Shown: piece by piece, positions 1 through 8,608 of the stretch | Numbering within the stretch: the first letter of the stretch is position 1 | How the letters are laid out: each line of letters opens with the position of its first letter | Assembly: GCF_022436705.1 (NCBI RefSeq) | Contig: NZ_JAKUHT010000012.1 | Span: 1-64,000, forward strand | Source of the DNA: Nocardioides sp. CFH 31398 | GTDB taxonomy: Bacteria; Actinomycetota; Actinomycetes; Propionibacteriales; Nocardioidaceae | Reading direction: 5' to 3' | DNA length: 64,000 nucleotides | The notes under the pieces: model-generated | What the model was told of the DNA's origin: nothing | The model's database searches: none | What the model saw: the letters and a program-made list of their open reading frames with translations, nothing else | Program-made: the position numbers and the translations under genes

Positions 1-65
1 TGGCGCTCGGTCGCTGCTCGACCACCTCGGCAACCCGCTGGCGCTCGGTCGCTGCTCGACCACCT
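1..65. repeat. 27-bp direct repeat, two copies
   Basis: The same 27 bases, starting TGGCGCTCGG and ending CGACCACCT, occur at 1-27 and 39-65, giving a 38-bp period. The array may continue beyond the left edge of the window. It lies downstream of the leftward SGNH hydrolase gene and has no coding signal. Function unknown; it resembles dispersed intergenic repeats of high-GC actinobacteria. Confidence 0.8.
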
Positions 66-84
66 GAGCAGCCCCCGCGGGCGG

Positions 85-1281
85 TCAGCCGCCGCTCGGC
101 CCCTCGTCGACAGGCTCGGGGCGCCGCCTCAGGTGCTCCGCGAAGCGGGCGCCCATCTCGGCGTGCGTCTCGGGGCCGGGGTGGACGCCGTCGGGCAGCG
201 GGTGGCGCTCGGCGTCCGCCTCGCCGTACAGGGTGAGGCCGTCGACGAGCCGGAGGTGGGGGTCGGTCGCCCGACGCTGCGCGACGACCCGGGCCAGCTC
301 GTCGCGCACCACGCGAAGGGTGAGCGCGCCGCGGGCGACCTCGGCGGGGTCGCCGGTGGCGACCCAGGCGATCCGGCCGGCGGCCATCGCCTCCAGGTCG
401 GGGCCGAGCGGGCCCGGGGTGTCCTCGTGCAGCGGGCACAGCACCGGGGTCACCACGAGCAGCGGCACCGTCGGGTTGCCCTCGCGGACGGTGTCCAGGA
501 AGCCGTGGACGGCGGGCGCGAACGCCCGGCGGCGCAGCAGGTCGGCGTTCACGACGTTGATGCCGAGCGCGACGCTGAGGACGTCGTCCGGTCCGAGGTC
601 GGCGGCGAGGCCGCGCAGGGTCCGGGCGGTCGCCGGGTCGAGCAGCGCCCCGCCGCCGAAGCCGAGGTTCACCAGCTCCACGCCGGCCGCGCGGGCGGCG
701 ACCGACGGCCACGTGCCCGTCGGGGTCGCCGCGTTCGAGCCCTGGCTGATCGAGCTGCCGTGGTGCACCCACGTACGCCGTCCCTCGGCCGGGGCGGGCG
801 CCACCGGGGCGTCGGCCCGCAGCCCCACGAGGACCGTCGTCTCGTCGTGCGGGAGCCAGACCTCGACCGTCTTGTCACCCGCGGGCAGCCCGTCGAGCCG
901 CAGGGTGCCCGCGGGCCCGGCGACCGTCTCGTGGGTGCCGCGGGTCATGTCGATGCGGACGACGTCCCCGCCGCCCACGTGACCGCGGGCGGCGGGCTCG
1001 CCGTCCACGAGGACGTCGTAGGTGCCGTCCGGCCGGGGCGGGGCGCCGACGTACTCGCGCTTCGTCGGGACGGTGTCGAGCTCGAGCGTCGTCGCCGCTG
1101 TCCGCAGCACCAGGCGCACGCCCGAGGGTTGCGACGCGCTGAACGACAGCTGCGGGTCGCCGACCTGCTCGCGTGCCCATCGCGGCAGGCGCCACGGGAG
1201 CAGCCCGCGGTCGGTGCGCTCGACCTCGACCGCTCCGCGCAGCAGGTCGTCGGTGAGGAGGACGTCGGTCAGGGCGGTCAC
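85..1281 (-). CDS. SGNH/GDSL-type hydrolase
   Basis: Predicted esterase/lipase-type hydrolase of 398 aa. The C-terminal half has the SGNH blocks: a serine block HHGSSISQGSN, a glycine block NLGFGGGA, a G-x-N block (GIN) and a catalytic D-x-x-H block near the end (DGVHP). The N-terminal ~170 residues look like a beta-rich accessory domain, as in two-domain SGNH proteins. The GTG start at 1281 is preferred over a longer reading frame because GGAGGA lies five bases upstream and the start overlaps the TGA of the upstream TetR gene (GTGA), which implies translational coupling. No signal peptide is evident, so it is probably cytoplasmic. The substrate cannot be told from sequence. Confidence 0.8.
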   Translation of the reverse strand: MTALTDVLLTDDLLRGAVEVERTDRGLLPWRLPRWAREQVGDPQLSFSASQPSGVRLVLRTAATTLELDTVPTKREYVGAPPRPDGTYDVLVDGEPAARGHVGGGDVVRIDMTRGTHETVAGPAGTLRLDGLPAGDKTVEVWLPHDETTVLVGLRADAPVAPAPAEGRRTWVHHGSSISQGSNAATPTGTWPSVAARAAGVELVNLGFGGGALLDPATARTLRGLAADLGPDDVLSVALGINVVNADLLRRRAFAPAVHGFLDTVREGNPTVPLLVVTPVLCPLHEDTPGPLGPDLEAMAAGRIAWVATGDPAEVARGALTLRVVRDELARVVAQRRATDPHLRLVDGLTLYGEADAERHPLPDGVHPGPETHAEMGARFAEHLRRRPEPVDEGPSGG

Positions 1282-1853
1282 GGGGTTCCTCCGGGTCGGG
1301 TCAAGGTGCGGTCGAGGGCGTCGAGGACCCACTCCCAGGACGCCGCCGCCCCGGGCTCGCTGTGCGCGAAGCCGCCCGCGGCCTCGAGCGTGACGAAGCC
1401 GTGCACCGTCGCGCCGAGCAGCCGGACGGCGTGCGTCGCGTCGGGCTCGGCCAGGCCGTAGCCCCGCAGGACGGCACGCATCAGGGCCGCCATTCGGGGG
1501 CCGGCGCTGGCGGCGGCCGTGGCGTCGTCTAGCGGGTGGCGCGCGGCGTCCCAGCGGCCGGGGTGGGCACGGGCGTAGTCGCGGTGCGCGCCCGCGACGG
1601 CCGCGAGGGCGTCGCGGCCGGCCAGACCGGCGGCGGCGTCCGTCGCGGCCTCGGTCAGCTCGCCGAGGGCGAGCACGGCGACGCGGGCGCGGAGGTCGTC
1701 CGCGCCCGCGAGGTGGGCGTACAGGCTGGGTGGCCGGACGCCGACCCGCCGCGCGAGCGCCGAGGGCGTGAGGTGGGCGAAACCCACCTCGTCCGCCAGC
1801 TCGGCGCCGGCGCGGACGAGGGCGTCCGGGGTGAGGCCTGGTCGGGGGGTCAC
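1278..1853 (-). CDS. TetR family transcriptional regulator
   Basis: 191 aa from a GTG start. The N-terminal ~50 residues form a TetR helix-turn-helix (core LTPSALARRVGVRPPSLYAHL). The C-terminal ligand domain contains LLGATVHGFVTLE, as in the TetR subfamily with a WHG/TetR_C_33-type C-terminus. It is the first gene of a two-gene unit with the SGNH hydrolase, so it probably controls that hydrolase and itself in response to a small molecule. A short palindrome lies just upstream of the start. Confidence 0.85.
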   Translation of the reverse strand: MTPRPGLTPDALVRAGAELADEVGFAHLTPSALARRVGVRPPSLYAHLAGADDLRARVAVLALGELTEAATDAAAGLAGRDALAAVAGAHRDYARAHPGRWDAARHPLDDATAAASAGPRMAALMRAVLRGYGLAEPDATHAVRLLGATVHGFVTLEAAGGFAHSEPGAAASWEWVLDALDRTLTRPGGTP

Positions 1854-1865
1854 CTCGACAGTGAA

Positions 1866-1878
1866 CTACAGACAGTAG
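1866..1878. promoter_or_regulatory. Candidate TetR operator
   Basis: CTACAGACAGTAG is an inverted repeat (CTAC/GTAG around five bases) 12 bp upstream of the TetR start codon. It is flanked by a further ACAGT direct repeat. Position and symmetry suggest an autoregulatory operator, but the arms are short. Confidence 0.3.
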
Positions 1879-1900
1879 GTAACAGCCTAATAGCCGTAGG

Positions 1901-2917
1901 TCAGAAGGTCAGGACGAGGGTTCCCTCGACGTCGTCCCAGTCGGAGGCGGTGTTCCACTCGTCGGTCCAGGACTCGACCTCGTAGGTCCGCGACGTCGCG
2001 GTGCGGGCGACCTCGACAAGGTCGAGGCTGGTCAGGTTGGAGGCGCCGCGGGTGGTCGTCTCGTCCCACGCGCAACCCTCCCGACCGCCGGAGACGTCGC
2101 GGGCTGTCGCGGTGTAACCGGTGCGCATGCCGAGCGACATCTCCGTGGCGTCGACGTGCCCGATGCCGCCCCAGATGTCGTCGTCGTCGACGTCGCCCGT
2201 CCAGCCGATCCTGCCGCCGCCGGCCCGGGTCTCGTCGTACGTGTGGACGCACGGAGGGTTCACGTCCCGCTCGTGCACGCTCCCGCTGTAGTCCCACGTG
2301 CTGGCGCTGGAGACGATCTCGGCGGAGGTGAAGTCCTCGCCGGCCATCGCGAGGTCGACGTGGACGGCCTGGGTGTGGTTCCACGTGTGGGTGTGGTCGC
2401 TGCCCTCGGAGTCGTCGCCGGTGTCGGTGAAGGTGAGGTCGCCGGTCAGCGTCGCGTCGAGGTCCTCGACGGGCGGAGCGAGGCGCAGCGTGCCGCCCGC
2501 CTTGCAGGCCTTGGCCGTGCAGACCAGCAGCGTGTACTTCCCGGTGAGCCCGTCGGGGACCGACGCCGTGAGCTTCGAAGTGCCCCGGGCGCCCCGGCGC
2601 AGGGCCGGGGCGACGGCCGAGCCCAGGACCGTGTCGTCCGCCGAGGGCTTGGCGTCCCGCGACAGCCGCGCGACGAGGTTCGTCGGGCGGGAGGTGGTCC
2701 TGCTCGGGTTCGTCATCGCGACCCTGAGGGTGAAGGAGTCACCCGGCTCGGCGCCCGCGGGCAGGCCCTTCACCGAGGCGATCACGGCCTGGCGCGCTGC
2801 CGCCGCGTCGGCGGGGGTCGCCGACGCGCCCAGGGCGAGGGTGCCGGCGACCGTCGCGGCCAGCGCCGCGGTGGCGGCGACGACGGAGCGTGCGGAGGTG
2901 GTGCGGTGGTGCGTCAT
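1901..2917 (-). CDS. Secreted protein of unknown function
   Basis: 338 aa. The N-terminus is a signal peptide: basic MTHHRTTSARS, a long Ala/Val/Leu-rich core, and a likely cleavage near ATPADA-A. Residues ~45-140 look like a CARDB-like beta-sandwich adhesion domain (phrases such as GDSFTLRVAMTNPS). The remainder is Asp/Thr/Trp-rich with several cysteines that could form disulphides outside the cell (for example PPCVHTYDE and EGCAWDE). It is a single gene facing away from the ligase gene. No enzymatic motif is visible. Confidence 0.75.
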   Translation of the reverse strand: MTHHRTTSARSVVAATAALAATVAGTLALGASATPADAAAARQAVIASVKGLPAGAEPGDSFTLRVAMTNPSRTTSRPTNLVARLSRDAKPSADDTVLGSAVAPALRRGARGTSKLTASVPDGLTGKYTLLVCTAKACKAGGTLRLAPPVEDLDATLTGDLTFTDTGDDSEGSDHTHTWNHTQAVHVDLAMAGEDFTSAEIVSSASTWDYSGSVHERDVNPPCVHTYDETRAGGGRIGWTGDVDDDDIWGGIGHVDATEMSLGMRTGYTATARDVSGGREGCAWDETTTRGASNLTSLDLVEVARTATSRTYEVESWTDEWNTASDWDDVEGTLVLTF

Positions 2918-3066
2918 GTCGGTCCTTCGGGCTGAGGGGCGGTGCGCCGCCGGTCGGCGACGTGACGCACTCTGCGAGCCCGGTGTGGCTGATCGCTGGC
3001 GACTGCCTTGCAGAGGCTGGCAGGCGTTGCCAGGCCTCCCGCCGGGGGCGGCATGATGGGCGGGTC

Positions 3067-4011
3067 ATGACCACACCGATGCTCGCCACCGCCACGAAGG
3101 CCGTGCCCTCGGGCGAGGAGTGGCTGCACGAGGTGAAGTGGGACGGCGTCCGCGTGCTGCTCGACGTCCGCGCCGGCGCCGGCGGCACCGGCCGCCTGAC
3201 CAGCCGGAACGGCAACGTCACCACGGCGGCCTGGCCGGAGCTGGCGGCCTCGCCGCTCGGGGACCGCGACCTCCTGCTGGACGGCGAGATCATCGCGCTC
3301 AACGACCGGGGCGTCCCGGACTTCCGGGTGCTCCAGCACCGGATGCACGTGCGCAAGGCGTCCGAGGTGGCCCGGTTGGTCGACCGGGTCCCGGTCACGC
3401 TGATGGTGTTCGACCTGCTGCGGCTCGACGGCGAGGACCTCACCGCCCTGCCGCTCGAGGAACGCCGTGCCCGGCTGGCCGGCCTCTGCCTGGAGCAGAC
3501 CCGCTGGCAGGTCCCGGACTCCTACGACGACGGCGCGATGCTGCTGGAGGCCACCCGGGCCCAGGGCCTCGAGGGCGTGGTGAGCAAGCGCCGCCGCTCG
3601 CCGTACCGGCCCGGGGTGCGGAGCCCGGACTGGCTCAAGCTGGCCCACCGCCACCGCGGGTCGTACGTCGTGGGCGGCTGGCGCCCCCAGGTCGGCACCG
3701 ACGACCGGCTCGCCGCCGTCCTGGTCGGCGAGCCCACCTCCGACGGCCTGCTCTACCGGGGCCGGGTCGGCAGCGGCATCTCCGGCGCCACCGCCCGCCG
3801 GCTCCAGGCCCTCCTCGAGCCGCTCGCCGCGGCCAGGAGCCCCTTCACCGACGACGTCCCCCGCGTCGACGCCGCCGGCACCCGCTGGGTCGACCCGGTG
3901 GTCGTGGTCGACGTCGACACCCACGGCGCCGGCTACGACCGGCTGCGCCAGCCCTCCTTCCAGGGCGTCCGCAGCGACGTGTCCGCCGAGGACCTGGCGG
4001 CCGGACGGTGA
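3067..4011 (+). CDS. ATP-dependent DNA ligase (NHEJ type)
   Basis: 314 aa. It carries the nucleotidyltransferase motifs of ATP-dependent ligases: motif I EVKWDGVRV (the Lys takes the AMP), DGEIIAL, FDLLRLDG, EGVVSKR and WLKLAHR. A C-terminal OB-fold region follows (YVVGGWR, YRGRVGSGI). The size and order match the ligase domain of LigD or a stand-alone LigC. The ATG at 3067 is chosen because the frame upstream of it lacks family similarity. The stop overlaps the start of the LigD-type polymerase gene (GTGA), so the two are co-translated. Expected role is end joining in non-homologous repair; no Ku gene lies in this window. Confidence 0.9.
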   Translation: MTTPMLATATKAVPSGEEWLHEVKWDGVRVLLDVRAGAGGTGRLTSRNGNVTTAAWPELAASPLGDRDLLLDGEIIALNDRGVPDFRVLQHRMHVRKASEVARLVDRVPVTLMVFDLLRLDGEDLTALPLEERRARLAGLCLEQTRWQVPDSYDDGAMLLEATRAQGLEGVVSKRRRSPYRPGVRSPDWLKLAHRHRGSYVVGGWRPQVGTDDRLAAVLVGEPTSDGLLYRGRVGSGISGATARRLQALLEPLAAARSPFTDDVPRVDAAGTRWVDPVVVVDVDTHGAGYDRLRQPSFQGVRSDVSAEDLAAGR

Positions 4012-4904
4012 GCGAGGTCCGCGTCGAGGTCGACGGGCGCACCCTGACGATCAGCAACCTCGACAAGGTCCTCTACCCGCGCACGGGCACGACGAAGGGC
4101 GAGGTCCTCGACTACTACGCCCGCATCTCGCCCGTGCTCCTGCCGCACCTGGCCGGCCGCGCCGTCACCCGCATCCGCTGGCCCCACGGCGTCGGCGACA
4201 GCAGCTTCTTCGAGAAGAACGCGCCGCGCGGCACGCCGTCCTGGGTGCGGACCGTCGAGGTCCCCACCTCCGGGTCGCGCGGCGAGTCACGGCACGGGGA
4301 CACCCTCGTCTTCCCGGTCTGCGACGACCTCGCGACCCTGACGTGGATGGCCAACCTCGCGGCCCTCGAGCTGCACGTGCACCAGTGGTCGGTCACCCGC
4401 GCCGGACGCGTGCGGGGCGCCGACCGGCTCGTCGTCGACCTCGACCCCGGCGAGGGCGCCGGGCTGGGGGAGTGCAGCACCGTCGCGCTCCTGGCGCGTG
4501 ACGCCCTGGCCGAGCGGGACCTGTCGTGCCGGCCCGTGCTCAGCGGGTCCAAGGGCCTCCACCTGTACGCCGACCTCCCGCGCCGACTCGACCCCGACGA
4601 CTCCACGGCGCTGGCCAAGGAGGTCGCCGAGGAGCTGACCGCGGCGCACCCGAAGCTCGTCACCGCCACCATGACCAAGGCGCGGCGCACCGGCAAGGTG
4701 TTCTTCGACTGGTCGCAGAACGCCGGGTCGAAGACCACCGTCTCGCCGTACTCGCTGCGCGGTCGCGAGACCCCGACGGTCGCGGCCCCGCTGACCTGGG
4801 ACGAGGTCGCCGAGGGCGCCGACGACCCGCTGGCGCTGGAGCAGCTGCGGTTCGACGAGGTGCTCGACAGGGTGGCCGAGCAGGGGGACCTCTTCGCCGT
4901 CTAG
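4008..4904 (+). CDS. ligD: LigD-type polymerase/primase domain protein
   Basis: 298 aa, equivalent to the isolated polymerase domain of LigD (archaeo-eukaryotic primase family). Hallmarks are ISNLDKVLYP at the N-terminus, FFEKNAP, the metal-binding DLDPGEGAG (catalytic D-x-D), SGSKGLHLYADL and the C-terminal FFDWSQN...KTTVSPYSLR. It fills gaps and adds nucleotides during non-homologous end joining. The phosphoesterase domain of full LigD is absent, so the activities are split over separate genes. The GTG start at 4008 overlaps the ligase stop. Confidence 0.9.
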   Translation: MSEVRVEVDGRTLTISNLDKVLYPRTGTTKGEVLDYYARISPVLLPHLAGRAVTRIRWPHGVGDSSFFEKNAPRGTPSWVRTVEVPTSGSRGESRHGDTLVFPVCDDLATLTWMANLAALELHVHQWSVTRAGRVRGADRLVVDLDPGEGAGLGECSTVALLARDALAERDLSCRPVLSGSKGLHLYADLPRRLDPDDSTALAKEVAEELTAAHPKLVTATMTKARRTGKVFFDWSQNAGSKTTVSPYSLRGRETPTVAAPLTWDEVAEGADDPLALEQLRFDEVLDRVAEQGDLFAV

Positions 4905-4907
4905 CCG

Positions 4908-4927
4908 GCGGTCTAGACCAGGTGGCG
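4908..4927. promoter_or_regulatory. DasR-like operator, copy 1
   Basis: GCGGTCTAGACCAGGTGGCG recurs exactly at 5613-5632. Its centre GGTCTAGACC is a perfect palindrome and matches the published core of the DasR (GntR/HutC family, GlcNAc-responsive) operator, TGGTCTAGACCA, at most positions. It lies about 70 bp upstream of the first of two paralogous secreted-protein genes. Binding by a DasR homologue is inferred from the match only. Confidence 0.5.
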
Positions 4928-4999
4928 TCAGTGCACGACCGTTGCGCATCATCGCGGGGTCGGCGCCTCATGGGGTGGTGCCGAGACCCGGGAGGCCAC

Positions 5000-5599
5000 A
5001 TGCGTCGCACGACCGCCGGCGTCCTGACCGCCCTGCTGGCGGGCCCGGCGCTCGCCCTCGGCGCGGTCCCCGCTCACGCGGAGTCGGTGACCGTCGACGA
5101 CCCCACCGGCGACGTGTCCGACAACCGCTGGGAGGCGTCCTCGGAGCACGACACCGTCGACGTCGTCCACACCACCCTCGACCACCAGGCCGCGCGGATC
5201 GTCTTCAGGATCGACGTGGTCGCGCTCGCCGGGCCCCGAGGCGACCCCTTGTCCGCCGAGGGCCGGCTCCGCCTCCCCGACGGCACGGACCGCTGGCTCA
5301 CCCTCGCCCTCGACGGCCGCGGCGGAAAGACGATGGAGCTGGAGGACGACGCCGACGAGCCCGTGGCCTGCGAGGGCATGAAGGGCGCGTTCCGCCGCGA
5401 CACCGACCGCGTCGTGATGTCGCTGCCGCGCTCGTGCGTCGGCGATCCCGAGTGGGTCCGGTTCACCGCCGGCATGCGGTTGTCGTGGGGCCTGGTGAGC
5501 GCCCGCGACGACGCGCGCCGCCCCACCAGCATGGACCTGCCGCAGCAGTACCTGCGTCGCCTCGGCCCCGAGGAGGTCCGCCCGGGCGAGGTGCGCTGA
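5000..5599 (+). CDS. Secreted protein, paralogue 1
   Basis: 199 aa. A signal peptide is clear: MRRTT, then a hydrophobic segment, with cleavage near AHA-ES. The mature part is acidic with two conserved cysteines in VACEGMKGAF and PRSCVGDPEWVRF. Those motifs recur in the next gene (CEGMRRSL, PRSCLGEPHTVRF), so the two are tandem paralogues. GGGAGG sits about seven bases before the ATG. A DasR-like palindrome precedes the gene. Function unknown; the two cysteines probably form a disulphide after export. Confidence 0.75.
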   Translation: MRRTTAGVLTALLAGPALALGAVPAHAESVTVDDPTGDVSDNRWEASSEHDTVDVVHTTLDHQAARIVFRIDVVALAGPRGDPLSAEGRLRLPDGTDRWLTLALDGRGGKTMELEDDADEPVACEGMKGAFRRDTDRVVMSLPRSCVGDPEWVRFTAGMRLSWGLVSARDDARRPTSMDLPQQYLRRLGPEEVRPGEVR

Positions 5600-5612
5600 C
5601 ACCGAGCCACCT

Positions 5613-5632
5613 GCGGTCTAGACCAGGTGGCG
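5613..5632. promoter_or_regulatory. DasR-like operator, copy 2
   Basis: Exact second copy of the 20-bp sequence at 4908-4927, upstream of the second secreted paralogue. Here the symmetry is longer: CCACCT two bases before the GGTCTAGACC core pairs with AGGTGG right after it. The shared box implies coordinated control of the two genes. Confidence 0.5.
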
Positions 5633-5707
5633 CCGGGCCGGCCCCCGGGCTTCTGATGGTGTCGCCGGGTGGCGCACCGCACCGCCCACGATCGCCAGGA
5701 GATCCCC

Positions 5708-6295
5708 GTGCGCCGCGCCACCGCCACCGCCCTGACCGCCCTCACCGTCCTCGGCACGGTCGCCGCGGGCACGTCCCCCGCCTCGGCGGACAGCGGGGGG
5801 CTCGACGACCCGTGGGACGACGTCGCTCAGTTCAGCGACTCCGGTGCCGCAGCCCGCGGCCTCGGCCGCGCCCCGGCCGACATCACCCAGACCTGGGTCG
5901 ACCACCGCCGGAACTGGGTCGTCTCGTCGATCGACATCCAGGACCTCGAGCGCGTGCCGGAGACCATCCGGATCGAGCTGGCGCTCGTGACCCCCGACGC
6001 ACGGTACGCCGCCGTCGCGACCTACAGCGACGAGTTCGTCGCCTTCTCGTTCGAGCGGAACGGGGAGCAGGCGGCGTGCGAGGGCATGCGGCGCTCACTC
6101 TCGCCCGACGGCGACTACGTGATCTTCCTGGTCCCGCGCTCGTGCCTCGGCGAGCCGCACACCGTGCGCTTCGGCTCCCGCACCACCCGCGAGCTCGAGG
6201 GTGGCAGCCAGGTCGACGACGGCCGTCGCAAGGAGCCGGTGAGCCGGGTGGACGAGCCGATCCGGATCGGCAAGCGCAAGCTCACGCGCGGCTGA
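5708..6295 (+). CDS. Secreted protein, paralogue 2
   Basis: 195 aa from GTG, preceded by CAGGAG. A signal peptide (VRRATATALTALTVLG, cleavage near ASA-D) is followed by an acidic mature domain with the same CEGM and PRSC-x-G-x-P-x-x-VRF cysteine motifs as the upstream gene. The C-terminus is basic (RIGKRKLTRG). A strong hairpin follows the stop. Together with its paralogue and the shared operator, this is a small exported-protein locus of unknown role. Confidence 0.75.
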   Translation: MRRATATALTALTVLGTVAAGTSPASADSGGLDDPWDDVAQFSDSGAAARGLGRAPADITQTWVDHRRNWVVSSIDIQDLERVPETIRIELALVTPDARYAAVATYSDEFVAFSFERNGEQAACEGMRRSLSPDGDYVIFLVPRSCLGEPHTVRFGSRTTRELEGGSQVDDGRRKEPVSRVDEPIRIGKRKLTRG

Positions 6296-6314
6296 GCCCG
6301 CCCGCACCGACGAG

Positions 6315-6339
6315 GGCCACCACGTGCGACGTGGTGGCC
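6315..6339 (+). terminator. Hairpin terminator
   Basis: GGCCACCACGT and ACGTGGTGGCC form a perfect 11-bp stem with a 3-nt loop, 20 bp after the stop of the second secreted paralogue. There is no T-run, as is common for actinobacterial terminators. Confidence 0.7.
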
Positions 6340-6367
6340 GTCGTCGTCCGGGCGACATGATGGAGCC

Positions 6368-7192
6368 ATGACCGACCGGCGACCGATCGAGACCTGGCTG
6401 ACCGACATGGACGGCGTCCTCGTGCACGAGGAGGCCCCGATCCCCGGCGCTCCCGAGTTCGTCGAGGCGCTCAAGGAGTCCGGGCGCCGGTTCATGCTGC
6501 TGACGAACAACTCGATCTACACACCGCGGGACCTGCGGGCGCGCTTGCTCAAGAGCGGGATCGACGTCCCCGAGGAGGCCATCTGGACCTCGGCGCTGGC
6601 CACCGCGCAGTTCCTGCTCGACCAGCGGCCCCGGGGCACGGCCTACGTCGTGGGGGAGTCGGGGCTCACGACGGCGCTGCACGAGATCGGCTACGTCATG
6701 ACCGACCGCGACCCCGACTACGTCGTGCTCGGGGAGACCAGGACCTACTCGTTCGAGGCGATCACGCGCGCCATCCGTCTCATCGAGGCCGGTGCGCGGT
6801 TCATCGCGACCAACCCCGACGCCAGCGGCCCCAGCCAGCAGGGCACCCTGCCCGCCACGGGCTCCGTCGCCGCGCTCATCACGACGGCGACGGGGCGGTC
6901 GCCGTACTACGTCGGCAAGCCGAACCCGTTGATGATGCGCAGCGCGCTCAACCGTCTGGAGGCCCACTCCGAGACGACCGTGATGATCGGCGACCGCATG
7001 GACACCGACGTGGTCAGCGGGCTCGAGGCGGGGCTGCGCACCGTGCTCGTGCTGACCGGCTCGACCCGTCCCGACCAGGTCGAGACCTTCCCGTACCGCC
7101 CGACCCGGGTCGTCGACTCGATCGCGGAGCTGGTCGACCTCGTCGCCGAGCGCAGCCCGCAGGTGACCACCGAGGGCGACGCCGAGGACTGA
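6368..7192 (+). CDS. HAD-IIA (NagD-like) phosphatase
   Basis: 274 aa with all HAD motifs: DMDGVL (nucleophile Asp and acid/base Asp), LTNNS (motif II), GKPNPLMM (motif III Lys) and MIGDRMDTDV (motif IV acidic pair). The sub-family IIA cap lies between motifs II and III. It probably dephosphorylates small phosphorylated metabolites in the cytoplasm. In E. coli, NagD is encoded in the GlcNAc operon, which is suggestive because DasR-like boxes lie just upstream, but this gene follows a terminator and has no box of its own. Substrate undetermined. Confidence 0.88.
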   Translation: MTDRRPIETWLTDMDGVLVHEEAPIPGAPEFVEALKESGRRFMLLTNNSIYTPRDLRARLLKSGIDVPEEAIWTSALATAQFLLDQRPRGTAYVVGESGLTTALHEIGYVMTDRDPDYVVLGETRTYSFEAITRAIRLIEAGARFIATNPDASGPSQQGTLPATGSVAALITTATGRSPYYVGKPNPLMMRSALNRLEAHSETTVMIGDRMDTDVVSGLEAGLRTVLVLTGSTRPDQVETFPYRPTRVVDSIAELVDLVAERSPQVTTEGDAED

Positions 7193-7283
7193 GGCGAGCC
7201 GCCACACCGGCCTCATCCGCCCCGCAGTGAACAGTGTTCACCCTCGTCTTGGCGAGCACCGTGGGGGGCCGTACCGTTGGGCG

Positions 7284-8573
7284 GTGGCCACTGCGGGAAT
7301 CTCGGGGCCCGGGGGGACGCCGACCTTCCTGGGTCACTCCCGCCTCCCCGGACCGCCGACCCGTTCCGGCAGGGTGCGGGGCGACAGCCCGTTGGCCCCC
7401 GCGGCCGAGGAGCTGCTGGAGACGCTGGTCCGGCTCGAGCCGGGCGCGCGCGTCGTCCGGTCCGTGGACGCCGTCGCGCCCGGGCCCGGGCGCCACCGCG
7501 TGATGGTGCCCGACCGCACCAGCCCGATCGCCCTCTCGGTCGACCACCCGCGGGCGCTCGCGGCGGCCGCGGCGAGCGGCACCGACGCGACGACCACGCC
7601 TGCCGAGTCGTTGCGGCGGCTGGGCTCGCGGGCCTGGCTCGGCCTGACCGGGGGCGGTCTGGCCCCCGACCGCGTCGCGGTGGTGGGCGGTCGCGGGACG
7701 CTGGTCGACCACCTCGCCGAGGTGCTCGGCCAGGACGTCACCTACACGTTGAAGGTCGAGGAGACCGCGACGTGCCGGCGGCCCGTGCTGCAGCTGTTCG
7801 ACGAGCAGCGGCGCTTCTTCGCCCTCGCCGTCCTGGGGCTCGGCCCCGCCTCGCGCGCCGGTCTCGAGGCCACGGCGTCGGCCCTCGGCGTCGTCGGCGA
7901 GCGGGAGTGGGAGCACCTCGAGGTGCCGTCGATCCTCGCCCGGACGTCCTGGGGCGACATCGACGTCCTGGTGACCGGCGTGCTGCACCCGTCGTGGTGG
8001 CAGGGCGGCGAGCGCCGACGGCTCGAGGCGCCCGTCGAGGCGATGGGCGAGCTCAGCCGCGCCTGGGCGGAGGACGCCGTCCGCGTCGACGAGATGGCCT
8101 GGATGCGCCGCCAGCAGGAGACGGCGGCGGCGCTCGCGGACCGTGACGCCCGGCGGCGCCTGGGCTCCGTGCTCGAGCGGGTGCTGCGCGACGCGCGGCG
8201 CACCACCTGGCCGGTCGGCGCGTGGCACGGCGACTGGACCGCACGACACATGGCCCGTCGCGGCGGGCGCGTCCAGCTGTGGGGCTGGTCCCGGTTCGAG
8301 GTCGGCGTGCCGATGGGCCTCGACCCCGTCCACTTCGCGGTCGACGCCGCGACGCGCCGTCACGGCTTCTCCGCGGACTCCGTCCGCTCCGGACTCCGGG
8401 AGGCGCTGAAGCGGCAGCCCGGCCCCGGCGCCTCGATGACCGGCGGCCTCTACCTGCTCGCCGTGGCCACCCGGGAGCTCGCGCTCGCCGAGGGCCCCGG
8501 CGGCCACCGCGTGACCGAGCGCGCCCAGGTCCTCCTGAGCGCGCTCGAGGGTTGGGTGGACGCCCGGCCCTGA
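7284..8573 (+). CDS. Aminoglycoside-phosphotransferase-like protein
   Basis: 429 aa from a GTG at 7284; the start is uncertain because an in-frame TTG lies shortly upstream and no clear Shine-Dalgarno is seen. The C-terminal third contains WHGDWTARHM, like the APH/choline-kinase catalytic loop (H-x-D), followed by LWGWSRFEVGVPMGLDP where the DFG-like metal motif would be expected. The nucleotide-binding lobe is degenerate. It may phosphorylate a small molecule or be an inactive relative. It is convergent with the MFS gene. Confidence 0.55.
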   Translation: MATAGISGPGGTPTFLGHSRLPGPPTRSGRVRGDSPLAPAAEELLETLVRLEPGARVVRSVDAVAPGPGRHRVMVPDRTSPIALSVDHPRALAAAAASGTDATTTPAESLRRLGSRAWLGLTGGGLAPDRVAVVGGRGTLVDHLAEVLGQDVTYTLKVEETATCRRPVLQLFDEQRRFFALAVLGLGPASRAGLEATASALGVVGEREWEHLEVPSILARTSWGDIDVLVTGVLHPSWWQGGERRRLEAPVEAMGELSRAWAEDAVRVDEMAWMRRQQETAAALADRDARRRLGSVLERVLRDARRTTWPVGAWHGDWTARHMARRGGRVQLWGWSRFEVGVPMGLDPVHFAVDAATRRHGFSADSVRSGLREALKRQPGPGASMTGGLYLLAVATRELALAEGPGGHRVTERAQVLLSALEGWVDARP

Positions 8574-8608
8574 CGCCCGAGCGCACCGGGCCGGGCGGTC
8601 GGGCCGTC

